From CAXBPY01 sp003455275 (GTDB lineage: Bacteria; Bacteroidota; Bacteroidia; Chitinophagales; UBA10324): a DNA stretch of 23,088 bases. Positions 1 to 8,349 of this stretch are shown piece by piece. Positions within the stretch are counted from its first letter, which is position 1; every line of letters begins with the position of its first letter. The stretch covers positions 1 through 23,088 of the forward strand of contig CAXBPY010000047.1 of NCBI GenBank assembly GCA_963977675.1, in the 5' to 3' direction. The translations under genes and the position numbers were made by a program. The notes under the pieces are model-generated. The model did no database searches. It was not told where the DNA came from and saw only the letters and a program-made list of their open reading frames with translations.

Positions 1-1473
1 GTTTCCGAGATTGGGGTTAATCAATTTTAAAATACCATTTGGACCAAAGAGCAACAAGGGACCTGCAGTAGCTATAAACCCGGATGAATCAGTTTCAGTT
101 TCTGATCCCGCAATTTCACCATTACTGTCTGTAATTAGTGTTCCATTTATTTTCAAAGTATCATTAGAATGTATTGTCATGCTGCTTCCGGTCAGCACTT
201 CTCGTACGCCATTCACCACCCAATCAGATGCAGATTCGGAAATCTGCGCAACAATTGGATTCCCAATCGGAGGATTTGAATTTTGAATTGGTGCATCAAA
301 AACATTGAAGGGAACATTCCATGTTTTAGGTGAAAGATTTGTTCCTCCGTTCAAAGTAATTACAGGATGCGCGCCAATCGAATCAAATAATCCAAAGTAG
401 AATGATTTGATTACAATGTCCTGAGAAGTAAGTGGAATGTCAATCGTATGGCTTTTCTGATATTGTATATAAACATTTCCTCCAAAGTTGAGTTGGGGTC
501 TTGACGGATCAGTGCCACTATAAAGTCGGGTATTACCAACCAAACCAATAAGGTCAGGAATATTTACATCGCTATTGAAGTTGCATATGGTTTTATTGTT
601 TGCTCCGCCATCAGAGTTTGGACCAAGCAATGCAACTGCAACCGAAGAATTATTCTGGCTCATGTTAGGAGTTTCAAAAATTCCATTTACCGAAAATGTT
701 TCCGATGCATTGGAGGCATCGTTCAGAATAATTGCAGTGTTAACCGTAATTGTAACAGAACCATTGCCAATATTGATTGACGAGGTCATTGTGCTCGAGC
801 CTGAACCCATGCGAAGGAAACCAACAGTATGAGTGAGTGTGCTGTTGTTAGAGCTATTCAGTATCATCATTCCGCGAGTTATATCGAGCGAATCAGCGCA
901 GGTGAAAGAAGTATTGAATCGGGTGGGATTATTGATTGCGCTCACAAAATTTCCGGCAGCATAAGTGATCGCGAAACTTCCTCCGGTATTAGAAAGACGC
1001 AGTTTATTAAATGTTATGTTATTAGTACCGGCAACTGTTTGAGCTGCGCTTCCGCCAAGAATTACATTGCACAGATTGCTACCATTTACCATATTGAATA
1101 CGCCATTATTGGTGATAGCGGTTCCGTTGTAAGTCAGTGTATGAGTGGTGGCGCTTCCAGGAGCAACGCATGAAAATGAACCACCGTTATTTATAGTAAG
1201 TGTTCCGGTGATGGTCCATGTGCGCGCAACACCAGTTGCATCAAAACAAAGAGTTCCATTCACCGTCACATTCACTATTGAAGGAGGATTGACATTGATA
1301 GTAACTGTGTGACCCGCGCTGATAGTAACATTATCTCCTGCAACAGGAACAGTACCGCCCCAGGTGGCTCCATCACTCCAGTTGCCGGAAGTAACAGTTA
1401 CTTTATTCGCGGCGTTGGTGATTAGTGAAATACTCAACAGGAAAACTGTAATTGATATGCGTATGTTATTCAT
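1..1473 (-). CDS. Secreted surface protein with G8-like domain, partial
   Basis: An uninterrupted frame runs from an ATG at 1473 to the left edge of the window, giving 491 codons with no stop, so the C-terminus is missing. Residues 1-22 form a signal peptide (MNNIRISITV, then a hydrophobic stretch ending in TNAAN). Residues about 24-100 look like a G8 domain: NWSDGATWGG, then P..GDNVTISAGHTV, then a VNGTL.FD segment, the usual Trp/Gly/beta-strand pattern. The remainder is rich in Asn, Thr, Ser and Gly with many short beta-strand-like stretches, as in beta-helix or surface-adhesin proteins of Bacteroidota. A T9SS tail would be expected beyond the edge but cannot be seen. The gene lies 72 bp downstream of the FGE gene on the same strand. 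Substrate and function are unknown. G8 domains are usually linked to extracellular carbohydrate or adhesion roles. Confidence 0.8.
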   Translation of the reverse strand, partial: MNNIRISITVFLLSISLITNAANKVTVTSGNWSDGATWGGTVPVAGDNVTISAGHTVTINVNPPSIVNVTVNGTLCFDATGVARTWTITGTLTINNGGSFSCVAPGSATTHTLTYNGTAITNNGVFNMVNGSNLCNVILGGSAAQTVAGTNNITFNKLRLSNTGGSFAITYAAGNFVSAINNPTRFNTSFTCADSLDITRGMMILNSSNNSTLTHTVGFLRMGSGSSTMTSSINIGNGSVTITVNTAIILNDASNASETFSVNGIFETPNMSQNNSSVAVALLGPNSDGGANNKTICNFNSDVNIPDLIGLVGNTRLYSGTDPSRPQLNFGGNVYIQYQKSHTIDIPLTSQDIVIKSFYFGLFDSIGAHPVITLNGGTNLSPKTWNVPFNVFDAPIQNSNPPIGNPIVAQISESASDWVVNGVREVLTGSSMTIHSNDTLKINGTLITDSNGEIAGSETETDSSGFIATAGPLLLFGPNGILKLINPNLGN

Positions 1474-1545
1474 GAGTTTTGAGTTTGGTTTTTGGGAAAC
1501 AATATAGAGGGAAAATGAAAGAAATATGAGTCCCGTTTCTACATT

Positions 1546-2406
1546 TTATTTCGCACACCTGAACCCAAGATGGAAAGTTGAACTTTCCCAGGTGGTGTAC
1601 ATTCTTCCTGTTACACGATAGCCGTGGCACACATTTGAATCACACAGAAACGAACCACCACGACAAACTTTCACTGTATCAACCTTCGCGGTTTTATCGG
1701 AATATAATTTATATGAATCAGCGCACCACTCCCAAACATTGCCTCCCATATCACTCAAGCCGTTTTTTGTTTTTCCAAAGTAACCCACTGGCGATGTGGT
1801 GAGGAATCCATCTGCCAGCGTATTATGCTCCGGAAAATTTCCTTCCCACACATTCGCGCGGAAGCTGTCATTCATTACCAATGAATTTCCCCAACTGTAT
1901 TTGTTTGTGCTGTTGATTCCCTGCCGCGCAGCAAATTCCCATTCGGCTTCGGTTGGCAATCTTTTGTTTGCCCATTTGCAATATTCAACTGCATCGCGCC
2001 AGCTTACCTGAGTTACAGGATGATCATCAATCGCAGCTGAAGAATTTTTTCCTTCAGGAAATTTCCAGTCGGCACCATCTACAAGCTCCCACTCCAATGT
2101 TTCAAAATTGAAGACAGCGCCGTTGCCGAATTTTTCTGCATCTGTTTTATATCCTGTTGCCTCAACAAATTTTCTAAATTGTTCAACTGTAACCAGGTTT
2201 TGGTCGATATAAAAATCTTTCACTTTCGCCAGGTGGACAGGCGATTCATTTTCTAATCCATGCTCACTTCCCATAAAAAAACTTCCGCCATGAATGAGAA
2301 TCATTCCCTCCAATGTTTTTTCATGCGGAATTTGAAATGATGAAACAAAAATCAGAATTGAAAGCGCAAAGATTTTTCTCACTGCCCGAAAATAATTCTT
2401 TTGCAA
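1546..2406 (-). CDS. Formylglycine-generating enzyme (sulfatase-modifying factor), exported
   Basis: This 286-residue protein of the FGE-sulfatase (SUMF1) family oxidises the active-site Cys of sulfatases to formylglycine. The FGE domain fills residues about 33-286, from an N-terminal GSFFMGS motif, through RLPTEAEWEFAAR and MGGNVWEWCAD, to a C-terminal RGGSFLC....C.GYR and GFRCA. Cys255 and Cys260 have the same five-residue spacing as the catalytic pair of human FGE (Cys336/Cys341), so it should be active. Many FGE-like proteins lack these cysteines. Residues 1-25 (RAVRK, then IFALSILIFVSSF) form a signal peptide without a lipobox, which places the enzyme in the periplasm. The start is TTG at 2406: a TGA lies five codons upstream in frame, and the first ATG (residue 35) would remove the signal peptide. 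It diverges from the sulfatase gene, its evident substrate, with 42 bp between the starts. Confidence 0.92.
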   Translation of the reverse strand: MQKNYFRAVRKIFALSILIFVSSFQIPHEKTLEGMILIHGGSFFMGSEHGLENESPVHLAKVKDFYIDQNLVTVEQFRKFVEATGYKTDAEKFGNGAVFNFETLEWELVDGADWKFPEGKNSSAAIDDHPVTQVSWRDAVEYCKWANKRLPTEAEWEFAARQGINSTNKYSWGNSLVMNDSFRANVWEGNFPEHNTLADGFLTTSPVGYFGKTKNGLSDMGGNVWEWCADSYKLYSDKTAKVDTVKVCRGGSFLCDSNVCHGYRVTGRMYTTWESSTFHLGFRCAK

Positions 2407-2448
2407 TGAAACTGAATTTCAATCCTGGCATTCGCTTTATTTGCGGAA

Positions 2449-4608
2449 ATGAGTTTCGCACGAAAATTTTTTCTGCTTATTTTTTTAGTTCAGCTTATTG
2501 CGAATCATTCTTATTCACAGGCTTCAAGACCAAATATTGTTTTATTTCTTACTGATGATATGAATTGGAAAATGGTTGACAAATATTCTGTTGACACATT
2601 TATTCATACTCCTAACATTGACCGGATTGCCAATGAAGGTGCCGAGATAAAATATTATTCGACCAACTCATTATGTATTCCCGGAAGAACGAGTTTGCTT
2701 ACAGGTAACTATGGCCACCGTACGAATGTGATGACCAACCTCACCAGACCTGACAGCAGCACTGTGCTTATTACACAGCGATTGCATGATGCAGGATATA
2801 CAGTTGGATTAATTGGAAAATGGATGGTTGGTAATTCAAATGTGAGGAGCGATTTTGATTACTGGCTATGGACGCCCAATAAAACAACTTACTATGGAGA
2901 CACAGCCAAATACTTCAATAGTTTTTTGCCTGTGGCCGGCCACATGACTGATTTAATAACTGACAGTGCTGTGAATGTTATCAGCAGGTTGGATACTCCT
3001 TTCTTTCTACTGATTTCTTACAATGCACCACATTATCCCTGGATATCACAGATTCAATACGACAGCTTGTATCAAACGGACACCTTTCAGCTGCCGGGCA
3101 ACTGGAATATTTATTCTCAAAATTATCCAGCGGGATTATATGGCGGATCAGGTACTTACATAAATGGAGAAGCTGCTTATCAATCAGGGATGAGAGATTA
3201 CAATGAAATGATTGCAGGTGTTGAAGTGAGCATAGGAAAAATATTAGATACGCTTCAGGCAATTGGAAAAATAGATAGCACGATGATCATTTTCACAACG
3301 GATAATGGATACCTATGGGGTGAGCACCGATTACATGGAAAGCAACTGCCATATGATGATTGCATGCGATCGCCTCTCTTTATCCGTTATCCAGCCTGGT
3401 TTAGTGCGGGAACAATCATCGACTCAACTTTCGCTTTAAATATTGATCTGGCGCCTTCAATTCTTGATGCGGCTGGTATAAGCGATACATCAAATATGGA
3501 TGGAACTTCACTGAGAAAAATACAGACCGAGGATTTCAAACGAAATAAATTTTTATATGAACAATCTCCGGATGATGATTCAACAGCTATGGTGAGAACC
3601 TATCGAGACAATTTTTTTCAGTACAACCTATATTACTGTACAGATACAACTGAAGAATTGTTTGATATGATTGAGGATCCTTTTCAAAATAATAATTTGG
3701 TTCACCATTGGCTTTATCAGGATACACTTTCGATCTACAGGAATAAACTGGATAGTATGAGAATAGCAACTAATGATACTATTACTGCACCTTACTGCAA
3801 TTGCTCTCTTTCGAATCCTGTTTATACTTATCCAACTCCAGTAATCAGTTTTGTGATTACAGATGAAACTTGCAGTAATCAAAATGGTGCGGTTGATGTT
3901 TCCATTCAATCCGGAACTCCTCCTTTTACTTATCAATGGAACACAGGTTCAACAGATGAAGATGCCTTCGGATTGATTCATGGATATTATGGCCTAACAG
4001 TAACCGACCTTCACGGAAACACAGCGAGTCAGGTTTTTCATATAATCAATCATATCACACCTACTTTAAGTTTATCATCTACAAATGCAACTTTCAGCAA
4101 CAATAACGGAAGTATCAATCTTACAGTTTACGGGTTCGGGACTCCTTTCATTTATATATGGAACAACGGAGCTTCTACTCAGGATTTACACAATATTTTT
4201 CCCGGAGAATATACCGTAACTGTTACGAATCAATATGGATGTACAGTTTCTGCATCGGCTCAGGTAAATGTTATTTATTATGATACAACTTTAACCGATT
4301 CTTATACAAGTTCAGCAGATTCACAATCATTTACTACACCTGATAATATTGAATCTGTAAATAATATTGAGGGCATCCCATTTCTATTTCCGAATCCGGC
4401 GAGCAATGAGATAGAATTTCTTTCAATAAAAAATTTTTTACATTTTAAGATTATTGATGTGCTGGGCAGAAAAATTTTTGAAGCCCCTCTCCCTCCTGAA
4501 GTTAATGATTACAGATTGAACACTTCAGGATTTCAAGAAGGTGTTTATTCAATTATTTTCTCAAATAAAAATTCGAAGATTTATCTCCCGTTCATCATCC
4601 TGCGATGA
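2449..4608 (+). CDS. Secreted Cys-type sulfatase with SprB repeats and T9SS tail
   Basis: This 719-residue type I sulfatase hydrolyses sulfate esters, probably on a polysaccharide. Residues 1-24 are a signal peptide. The sulfatase domain spans about 27-440, with metal ligands Asp36/Asp37 (LTDDM), the formylglycine signature C76-I-P-G-R80, Lys124 (GKWMVG), His195 (NAPHYP), Asp285-Asn286 (TTDNG) and Lys298. The His of the classical GKWHLG motif is Met126. The TTDNGYLWGEH and GKQLPYDD layout resembles the glucosamine-6-sulfatase/Sulf-like branch, but the substrate cannot be read from sequence. Two SprB-type repeats follow (about 465-535 and 538-608, each with an NG.....W..G pattern). Residues about 642-719 are a T9SS type A sorting domain (FPNPASNE, VLGRKI, GVYSI). 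The protein is therefore surface-bound or released. The start is the first ATG after an in-frame TGA at 2413. The adjacent divergent FGE gene supplies its maturase. Confidence 0.94.
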   Translation: MSFARKFFLLIFLVQLIANHSYSQASRPNIVLFLTDDMNWKMVDKYSVDTFIHTPNIDRIANEGAEIKYYSTNSLCIPGRTSLLTGNYGHRTNVMTNLTRPDSSTVLITQRLHDAGYTVGLIGKWMVGNSNVRSDFDYWLWTPNKTTYYGDTAKYFNSFLPVAGHMTDLITDSAVNVISRLDTPFFLLISYNAPHYPWISQIQYDSLYQTDTFQLPGNWNIYSQNYPAGLYGGSGTYINGEAAYQSGMRDYNEMIAGVEVSIGKILDTLQAIGKIDSTMIIFTTDNGYLWGEHRLHGKQLPYDDCMRSPLFIRYPAWFSAGTIIDSTFALNIDLAPSILDAAGISDTSNMDGTSLRKIQTEDFKRNKFLYEQSPDDDSTAMVRTYRDNFFQYNLYYCTDTTEELFDMIEDPFQNNNLVHHWLYQDTLSIYRNKLDSMRIATNDTITAPYCNCSLSNPVYTYPTPVISFVITDETCSNQNGAVDVSIQSGTPPFTYQWNTGSTDEDAFGLIHGYYGLTVTDLHGNTASQVFHIINHITPTLSLSSTNATFSNNNGSINLTVYGFGTPFIYIWNNGASTQDLHNIFPGEYTVTVTNQYGCTVSASAQVNVIYYDTTLTDSYTSSADSQSFTTPDNIESVNNIEGIPFLFPNPASNEIEFLSIKNFLHFKIIDVLGRKIFEAPLPPEVNDYRLNTSGFQEGVYSIIFSNKNSKIYLPFIILR

Positions 4609-4627
4609 ATTATAATAGGGAATATTA

Positions 4628-4645
4628 ATTTCCTCGGAAGGAAAT
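4628..4645. terminator. Candidate hairpin between convergent genes
   Basis: A 7-bp perfect stem (ATTTCCT / AGGAAAT) with a CGGA loop sits in the 38-bp gap between the convergent sulfatase (ends 4608) and corA (ends 4647). On the minus strand it is followed by an AT-rich run, and on the plus strand there is no T tract. It could act as a weak terminator in either direction. The placement is better evidence than the stem strength. Confidence 0.4.
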
Positions 4646-4646
4646 C

Positions 4647-5594
4647 TTACCACCACTTAAGTCTCTTAAAAAGCCAGATAAGGGAAAAAGCAATGAGCAC
4701 ACAACCAGCCATAATGAAATAAAATGTGTACTTATTTTCTTCGTAAGGAATATGAACATTCATTCCATACAGGCTTGAAATAAGAGTAGGAACTGTTAGA
4801 ACAATCGTTACAGAAGTTAATCTCTTCATCACTACATTAAGGTTATTGCTGATGATGCTGGCAAATGCATCCATTGTTCCACTTAAAATATTAGTGTAAG
4901 TGTTTGCCATTTCAAGTGCCTGGCTGGTATCAATAATTGTATCAGAAAAAAATTCTTGCTTCTCTTCATCTTCCTTAATTTTCAAAAAGTCGGTGCGCTG
5001 AACTTTAAGCATCATTAATTCATTTGCGCGAAGAGAGGTGACGAAATACACCAGGCTTTTTTCAATCTTCAGAAGCTTAAGTAATTCTTCATTTCTCATT
5101 GAGCTGTACAATTCCCTTTCAAAGGCATTGCTCTCGTTATTAATCTCTTTCAAAAAGTAGAGGAAATAAAATACGCATCTGTCAAAAACCTGGAGAACAA
5201 ATTTGTTGCGGTCAAGCGTGGAATAGTTGCGCACATTATTATTCAGGAAACATTCGACCACTTGATTTTCGTATGGACTAATAGTGATGATAATGTCTTT
5301 CACTAAAATAATTCCGAGAGGAATGGTAATGAATTTAGCATCGCGTTCGCTATCGCTTTCATTCATCAGAGGAATTTTCAATACAATAAGATCTACATCG
5401 TCTTCATGTTCGAATCTTGATCTTTCATCAATATCCAGCGAGTCAATAAGGAAGTCAATAGGAATGGTGTACTGTTCGCTTAGCTTTTTTAAATTTTCGT
5501 GATTGAACGGAGGATAAATATTTATCCAGCAATCAGATTCAGGTGCATCCAACTGTTTAAGCTTACCATCATATGTTTTGTAATATTTGATCAT
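4647..5594 (-). CDS. corA: CorA-family magnesium/divalent metal transporter
   Basis: A 315-residue inner-membrane protein of the CorA/MIT family, which forms pentameric channels for Mg2+ and sometimes Co2+ or Ni2+. It has a long cytoplasmic N-terminal domain (about 1-255, rich in charged residues, with helical stretches in the second half). Two C-terminal membrane helices follow (about 257-276 and 288-308). The diagnostic signature YGMN is at residues 276-279, at the end of the first helix. The tail ends in FKRLKWW, a basic cytoplasmic end as usual in CorA. The length is normal for the family. It is a single gene, convergent with the sulfatase and separated from the TPR gene end (5745) by about 150 bp, with a candidate promoter at 5632-5663. 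Specificity for Mg2+ over other metals is inferred from the family. Confidence 0.93.
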   Translation of the reverse strand: MIKYYKTYDGKLKQLDAPESDCWINIYPPFNHENLKKLSEQYTIPIDFLIDSLDIDERSRFEHEDDVDLIVLKIPLMNESDSERDAKFITIPLGIILVKDIIITISPYENQVVECFLNNNVRNYSTLDRNKFVLQVFDRCVFYFLYFLKEINNESNAFERELYSSMRNEELLKLLKIEKSLVYFVTSLRANELMMLKVQRTDFLKIKEDEEKQEFFSDTIIDTSQALEMANTYTNILSGTMDAFASIISNNLNVVMKRLTSVTIVLTVPTLISSLYGMNVHIPYEENKYTFYFIMAGCVLIAFSLIWLFKRLKWW

Positions 5595-5631
5595 CCCCTT
5601 CCATCTAACAGGTTTGAAATTTGGTGCGCCG

Positions 5632-5663
5632 CGAAAGTATGAGAATCAAATGATGAAAAGCAA
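5632..5663 (-). promoter_or_regulatory. Candidate Bacteroidota-type promoter for corA
   Basis: On the minus strand TACTTTCG (5639-5632) differs by one base from the Bacteroidota -7 box TAnnTTTG. It is preceded, 21 bp upstream, by TTG (5663-5661) as a -33 element. Transcription would start near 5625, about 30 nt before the corA ATG at 5594. The match is moderate and untested. Confidence 0.4.
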
Positions 5664-5690
5664 TTTGGAAGAATTAAATTTTGGGGCTGT

Positions 5691-5723
5691 AAAAAAAAAG
5701 CCATTCTGAAAAATCAGAATGGC
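5691..5723 (-). terminator. Rho-independent terminator of the exbB-tonB-TPR operon
   Basis: A perfect 11-bp stem (AGCCATTCTGA at 5699-5709, complement at 5713-5723) with a 3-nt loop is followed, on the minus strand, by a run of U residues (A run at 5691-5699 on the plus strand). It lies about 20 bp beyond the stop codon of the TPR gene, the last gene of the operon, so it ends that transcript. On the plus strand no T tract follows. Confidence 0.9.
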
Positions 5724-5744
5724 TCAAACTCTCTATAAGAAAAC

Positions 5745-7403
5745 TTAGTTGGACTTTTGCTTACCGCCCTTCATTGCGTTCTTAATTGATTCAATTGTCT
5801 TATTTACTTCATCAGCATCTGCCGGATTCAGCTCAAGATACTTTTGATAATACATCAAAGCATCCTCATACTTTTCTCTTACGGTGTTCAGATCTCCCAA
5901 GAAACGATATGATTCTTTCAACTCTTTTGAATAATCTTTCTTTTGATGTGTGGTTGAACTCGGCAATGAATCAGCAATTGCTTTTTCAATTGTGAGGAGG
6001 TAAAAAGGTTCGGCAAAACCTTTCAATGAATCCATATTATCCTGCAGAAGATTGCATCGCGCCCTCCACCAATAACCAATAGGCCATTGCGGAACCAGCT
6101 CTGTTACTTTCTTCCACATAGAATCAGCAATTGCGTATGCAGAATCAAAATAATAGGAACGACCCGCATTAAAATAATCCTGGAAATTTGGGTTCGGATT
6201 TTTCTTAGCTTTCATCTCGTAAAATGCGGCAGCTTTTCCATAAATCTTTTTTGTATAAAAACTCTGAGCCAGGTCACCAAGAATATCAATTTGAGAGCTA
6301 TCCATTTTTACTGCTTTCAAAACAATTTTTTCAGCAAGAGAATCATTTCCAGTTTTGATTAATAACTTTCCGTAATACTGATAGTCAATTGCAAAATTTT
6401 TGTCTTCAGGATTCTTACTCATAAACTCTTTCATAGTGCTAAGTCCATCAGCATAATTTCCGGTTTCATAATAACAGTAAGCAAGAAGACGAAGCAGGTT
6501 CAGTTTGTTCGGATTTGAACTCCGAAGTTTTGCCAGAACTTCCATACAATTCGCATAATCTTTTGTAAGGAATAAAAATTCAGCATATCGATACTGGGTC
6601 TCATCTGTTTTATCGGCCAGGTCCAGATATTTTTGAAATGTTTCCTTTGCTAATTCATACTGCCCGGTATTGAAATACAACTCAGCAAAATCCCGATAAG
6701 CCGGAGCAAATTTCGAATCAATAGCAATTGCTTTTTCGAAAGCAGATTTCGATTCTTTATAGTTGTGTGCAAGATTCCATATCATACCAATTCTGGCTTG
6801 AGGCCGTGCATTTGCAGGTGCCAGTTGGCTGCACAATTCATAGGCGCTAACTGATTCGCCTCCTTTATTCAAAATCACATTTGCATCACCCATCAGCATG
6901 TATATGCGTGAGTCTTTATTTGAAATATTCTCTGCACCTTTTAGAATCTGAAGTGCAAGCTCCGGATTTGGATTGCTTGAATACACATAAGCATCCGCGA
7001 GATAAACGGCTAGGTTGATGTCCTTGTTTTGATTAACTAAGCTCTTAGCGATATCAAAATTTTTCAATGCTTCTCCATTGTTATTTTCATTCAGAAAAAC
7101 TTTTCCTAATCCGGCAAAACATGCAGGATGTTTTGGGTTAAGTGTTGTTCCCATTGTGTAGGCAATTTTTGCAGAATCATTTTTCTCTAAAAAGCAATAA
7201 ACATTTCCCAATTGATAAAAGCCAAGCACATCTCCGGGATTAGCTTTGGTATATGCCAACATAATAGACCTTGCTGTAATATAATTCTCATTTTCCATTG
7301 CTTTAATTCCATCGGCAATAGTTTGTGCAAGTGAAACATGAGCCATCAAGATCATTGCAGGTATTATAAGTTTTGAAAAAAATTTCTTCAGCGTTCTTTT
7401 CAT
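5745..7403 (-). CDS. Exported tetratricopeptide-repeat protein
   Basis: 552 residues with an N-terminal signal peptide (basic KRTLKKFFSK, then a hydrophobic segment ending in SLAQ at about 27). There is no lipobox, so it is probably periplasmic or attached to the outer membrane by other means. The rest is an almost continuous array of TPR units with the usual G/Y/A/F spacing, for example GFYQLGNVYCFLEKNDSAK, APAYRDFAELYFNTGQYEL and ALMYYQKYLELNPADA. I estimate ten or more repeats. TPR arrays are protein-binding scaffolds. It is the last gene of the exbB operon, 7 bp after the PstS-like gene and just before a strong terminator. This position suggests that it assembles or regulates the TonB energy-transduction machinery or a transporter served by it. 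The specific partner is unknown. The C-terminus is basic and polar (KGGKQKSN). Confidence 0.85.
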   Translation of the reverse strand: MKRTLKKFFSKLIIPAMILMAHVSLAQTIADGIKAMENENYITARSIMLAYTKANPGDVLGFYQLGNVYCFLEKNDSAKIAYTMGTTLNPKHPACFAGLGKVFLNENNNGEALKNFDIAKSLVNQNKDINLAVYLADAYVYSSNPNPELALQILKGAENISNKDSRIYMLMGDANVILNKGGESVSAYELCSQLAPANARPQARIGMIWNLAHNYKESKSAFEKAIAIDSKFAPAYRDFAELYFNTGQYELAKETFQKYLDLADKTDETQYRYAEFLFLTKDYANCMEVLAKLRSSNPNKLNLLRLLAYCYYETGNYADGLSTMKEFMSKNPEDKNFAIDYQYYGKLLIKTGNDSLAEKIVLKAVKMDSSQIDILGDLAQSFYTKKIYGKAAAFYEMKAKKNPNPNFQDYFNAGRSYYFDSAYAIADSMWKKVTELVPQWPIGYWWRARCNLLQDNMDSLKGFAEPFYLLTIEKAIADSLPSSTTHQKKDYSKELKESYRFLGDLNTVREKYEDALMYYQKYLELNPADADEVNKTIESIKNAMKGGKQKSN

Positions 7404-7410
7404 TTTGTTT

Positions 7411-8349
7411 CTAGTATTCTTTTTTTAATTCGATTAATCTTAGTAATTGTTTTGCGGGAACAAATCCTTGTCTGTGTATGATTGTTTGCCCTACATCGGA
7501 CATCACAAAATTTGCAAAGCCCGTGCCCAGTCCGGGATATCCTTCAGCGCACGCAATATAGACTTCGCGACGATAGGGATAGAAACCCCATCGGATATTT
7601 TTTGAAGTCGGAAGGTGAAAATTTCCGGCGGAATCAGTTACGGCTATGGCGGCGTATTTTTTTTCCAGAGAATCCATTTCATCAGTCAACAAACTATAAC
7701 CGGCTACCCCTATTGCATTAATATGCGTGTTCACATATTCCACAAGTTCCTTTTTGTTTTTAAGTGCAAAAAAGTTTTCCGGGAATTCGCGGATTGAAAA
7801 TTTTTCTTTGAAATACCGGGCCGCGCTTGATCCGCTTTCGTCAAATATTATATTGATTGCTCCGCTTTTATTTTTTGCATCTATCTGCGACCATTCAGTA
7901 ATTTCTCCTTTAAAAATTTGTTCAATTTGCTTTTGAGTTAACAATGAATCTTTGTTATTGATGTTTATTATCATCACTACCGCATCATACAATGAAAGGA
8001 AATGTATTGGCGTCAGATCTTTCTTTGTTAAATAATTTATCTCATCATTTGAAAGTTTGTGTGTGAGGATTGCAATTCTCACCTTGCCATCAAGCAAATC
8101 CTGCAAGGCCTTTGATTCTGTTTCTTCAATCAAATTGATAGAAGCATTTCGATAGTTGTTTTCAAAAATCAATTTTTCATTTTCAAAAATCTGGGAGAAT
8201 GCTTTATCAAGTGCAATTGAAATTTTTCCAGATACCGGAGTCTCACTTTCGAAGGCACTTTTTTTATCAGATGAATTATTGCATGCTAAATCCGATAGAA
8301 TAAAAACTCCGCCAATAATTAAAGTAATAAAAATGTTCAGAAATTTCAT
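7411..8349 (-). CDS. PstS-like periplasmic substrate-binding lipoprotein
   Basis: 312 residues. The signal peptide ends in a lipobox (SDLAC, Cys23), so the mature protein is lipid-anchored. The body is a PBP-like fold of the PstS/PF12849 type: a first lobe with LLDGKVRIAILTHKLS and IFKGEITEWSQI, then the anion-binding segment ESGSSAARYF, and a later IGVAGYSLLTDE and GWGFYPYRREVYI-like region closing the lobe. Family members bind phosphate or related oxyanions. No pst permease or ATPase gene is nearby. Instead the gene belongs to the TonB operon: its ATG overlaps the stop of the small membrane protein by 4 nt (ATGA), and the TPR gene follows 7 bp later. I infer an accessory sensor or binding role instead of classical Pst uptake. 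Ligand identity is not shown by the sequence. Confidence 0.82.
   Translation of the reverse strand: MKFLNIFITLIIGGVFILSDLACNNSSDKKSAFESETPVSGKISIALDKAFSQIFENEKLIFENNYRNASINLIEETESKALQDLLDGKVRIAILTHKLSNDEINYLTKKDLTPIHFLSLYDAVVMIININNKDSLLTQKQIEQIFKGEITEWSQIDAKNKSGAINIIFDESGSSAARYFKEKFSIREFPENFFALKNKKELVEYVNTHINAIGVAGYSLLTDEMDSLEKKYAAIAVTDSAGNFHLPTSKNIRWGFYPYRREVYIACAEGYPGLGTGFANFVMSDVGQTIIHRQGFVPAKQLLRLIELKKEY

Noticed and set aside
829..1173. Plus-strand open frame of 114 codons opposite the G8-like gene
   Set aside because: The minus strand here is an uninterrupted 491-codon frame with a signal peptide and domain pattern. The plus frame has a composition unlike a protein and no recognisable motif.
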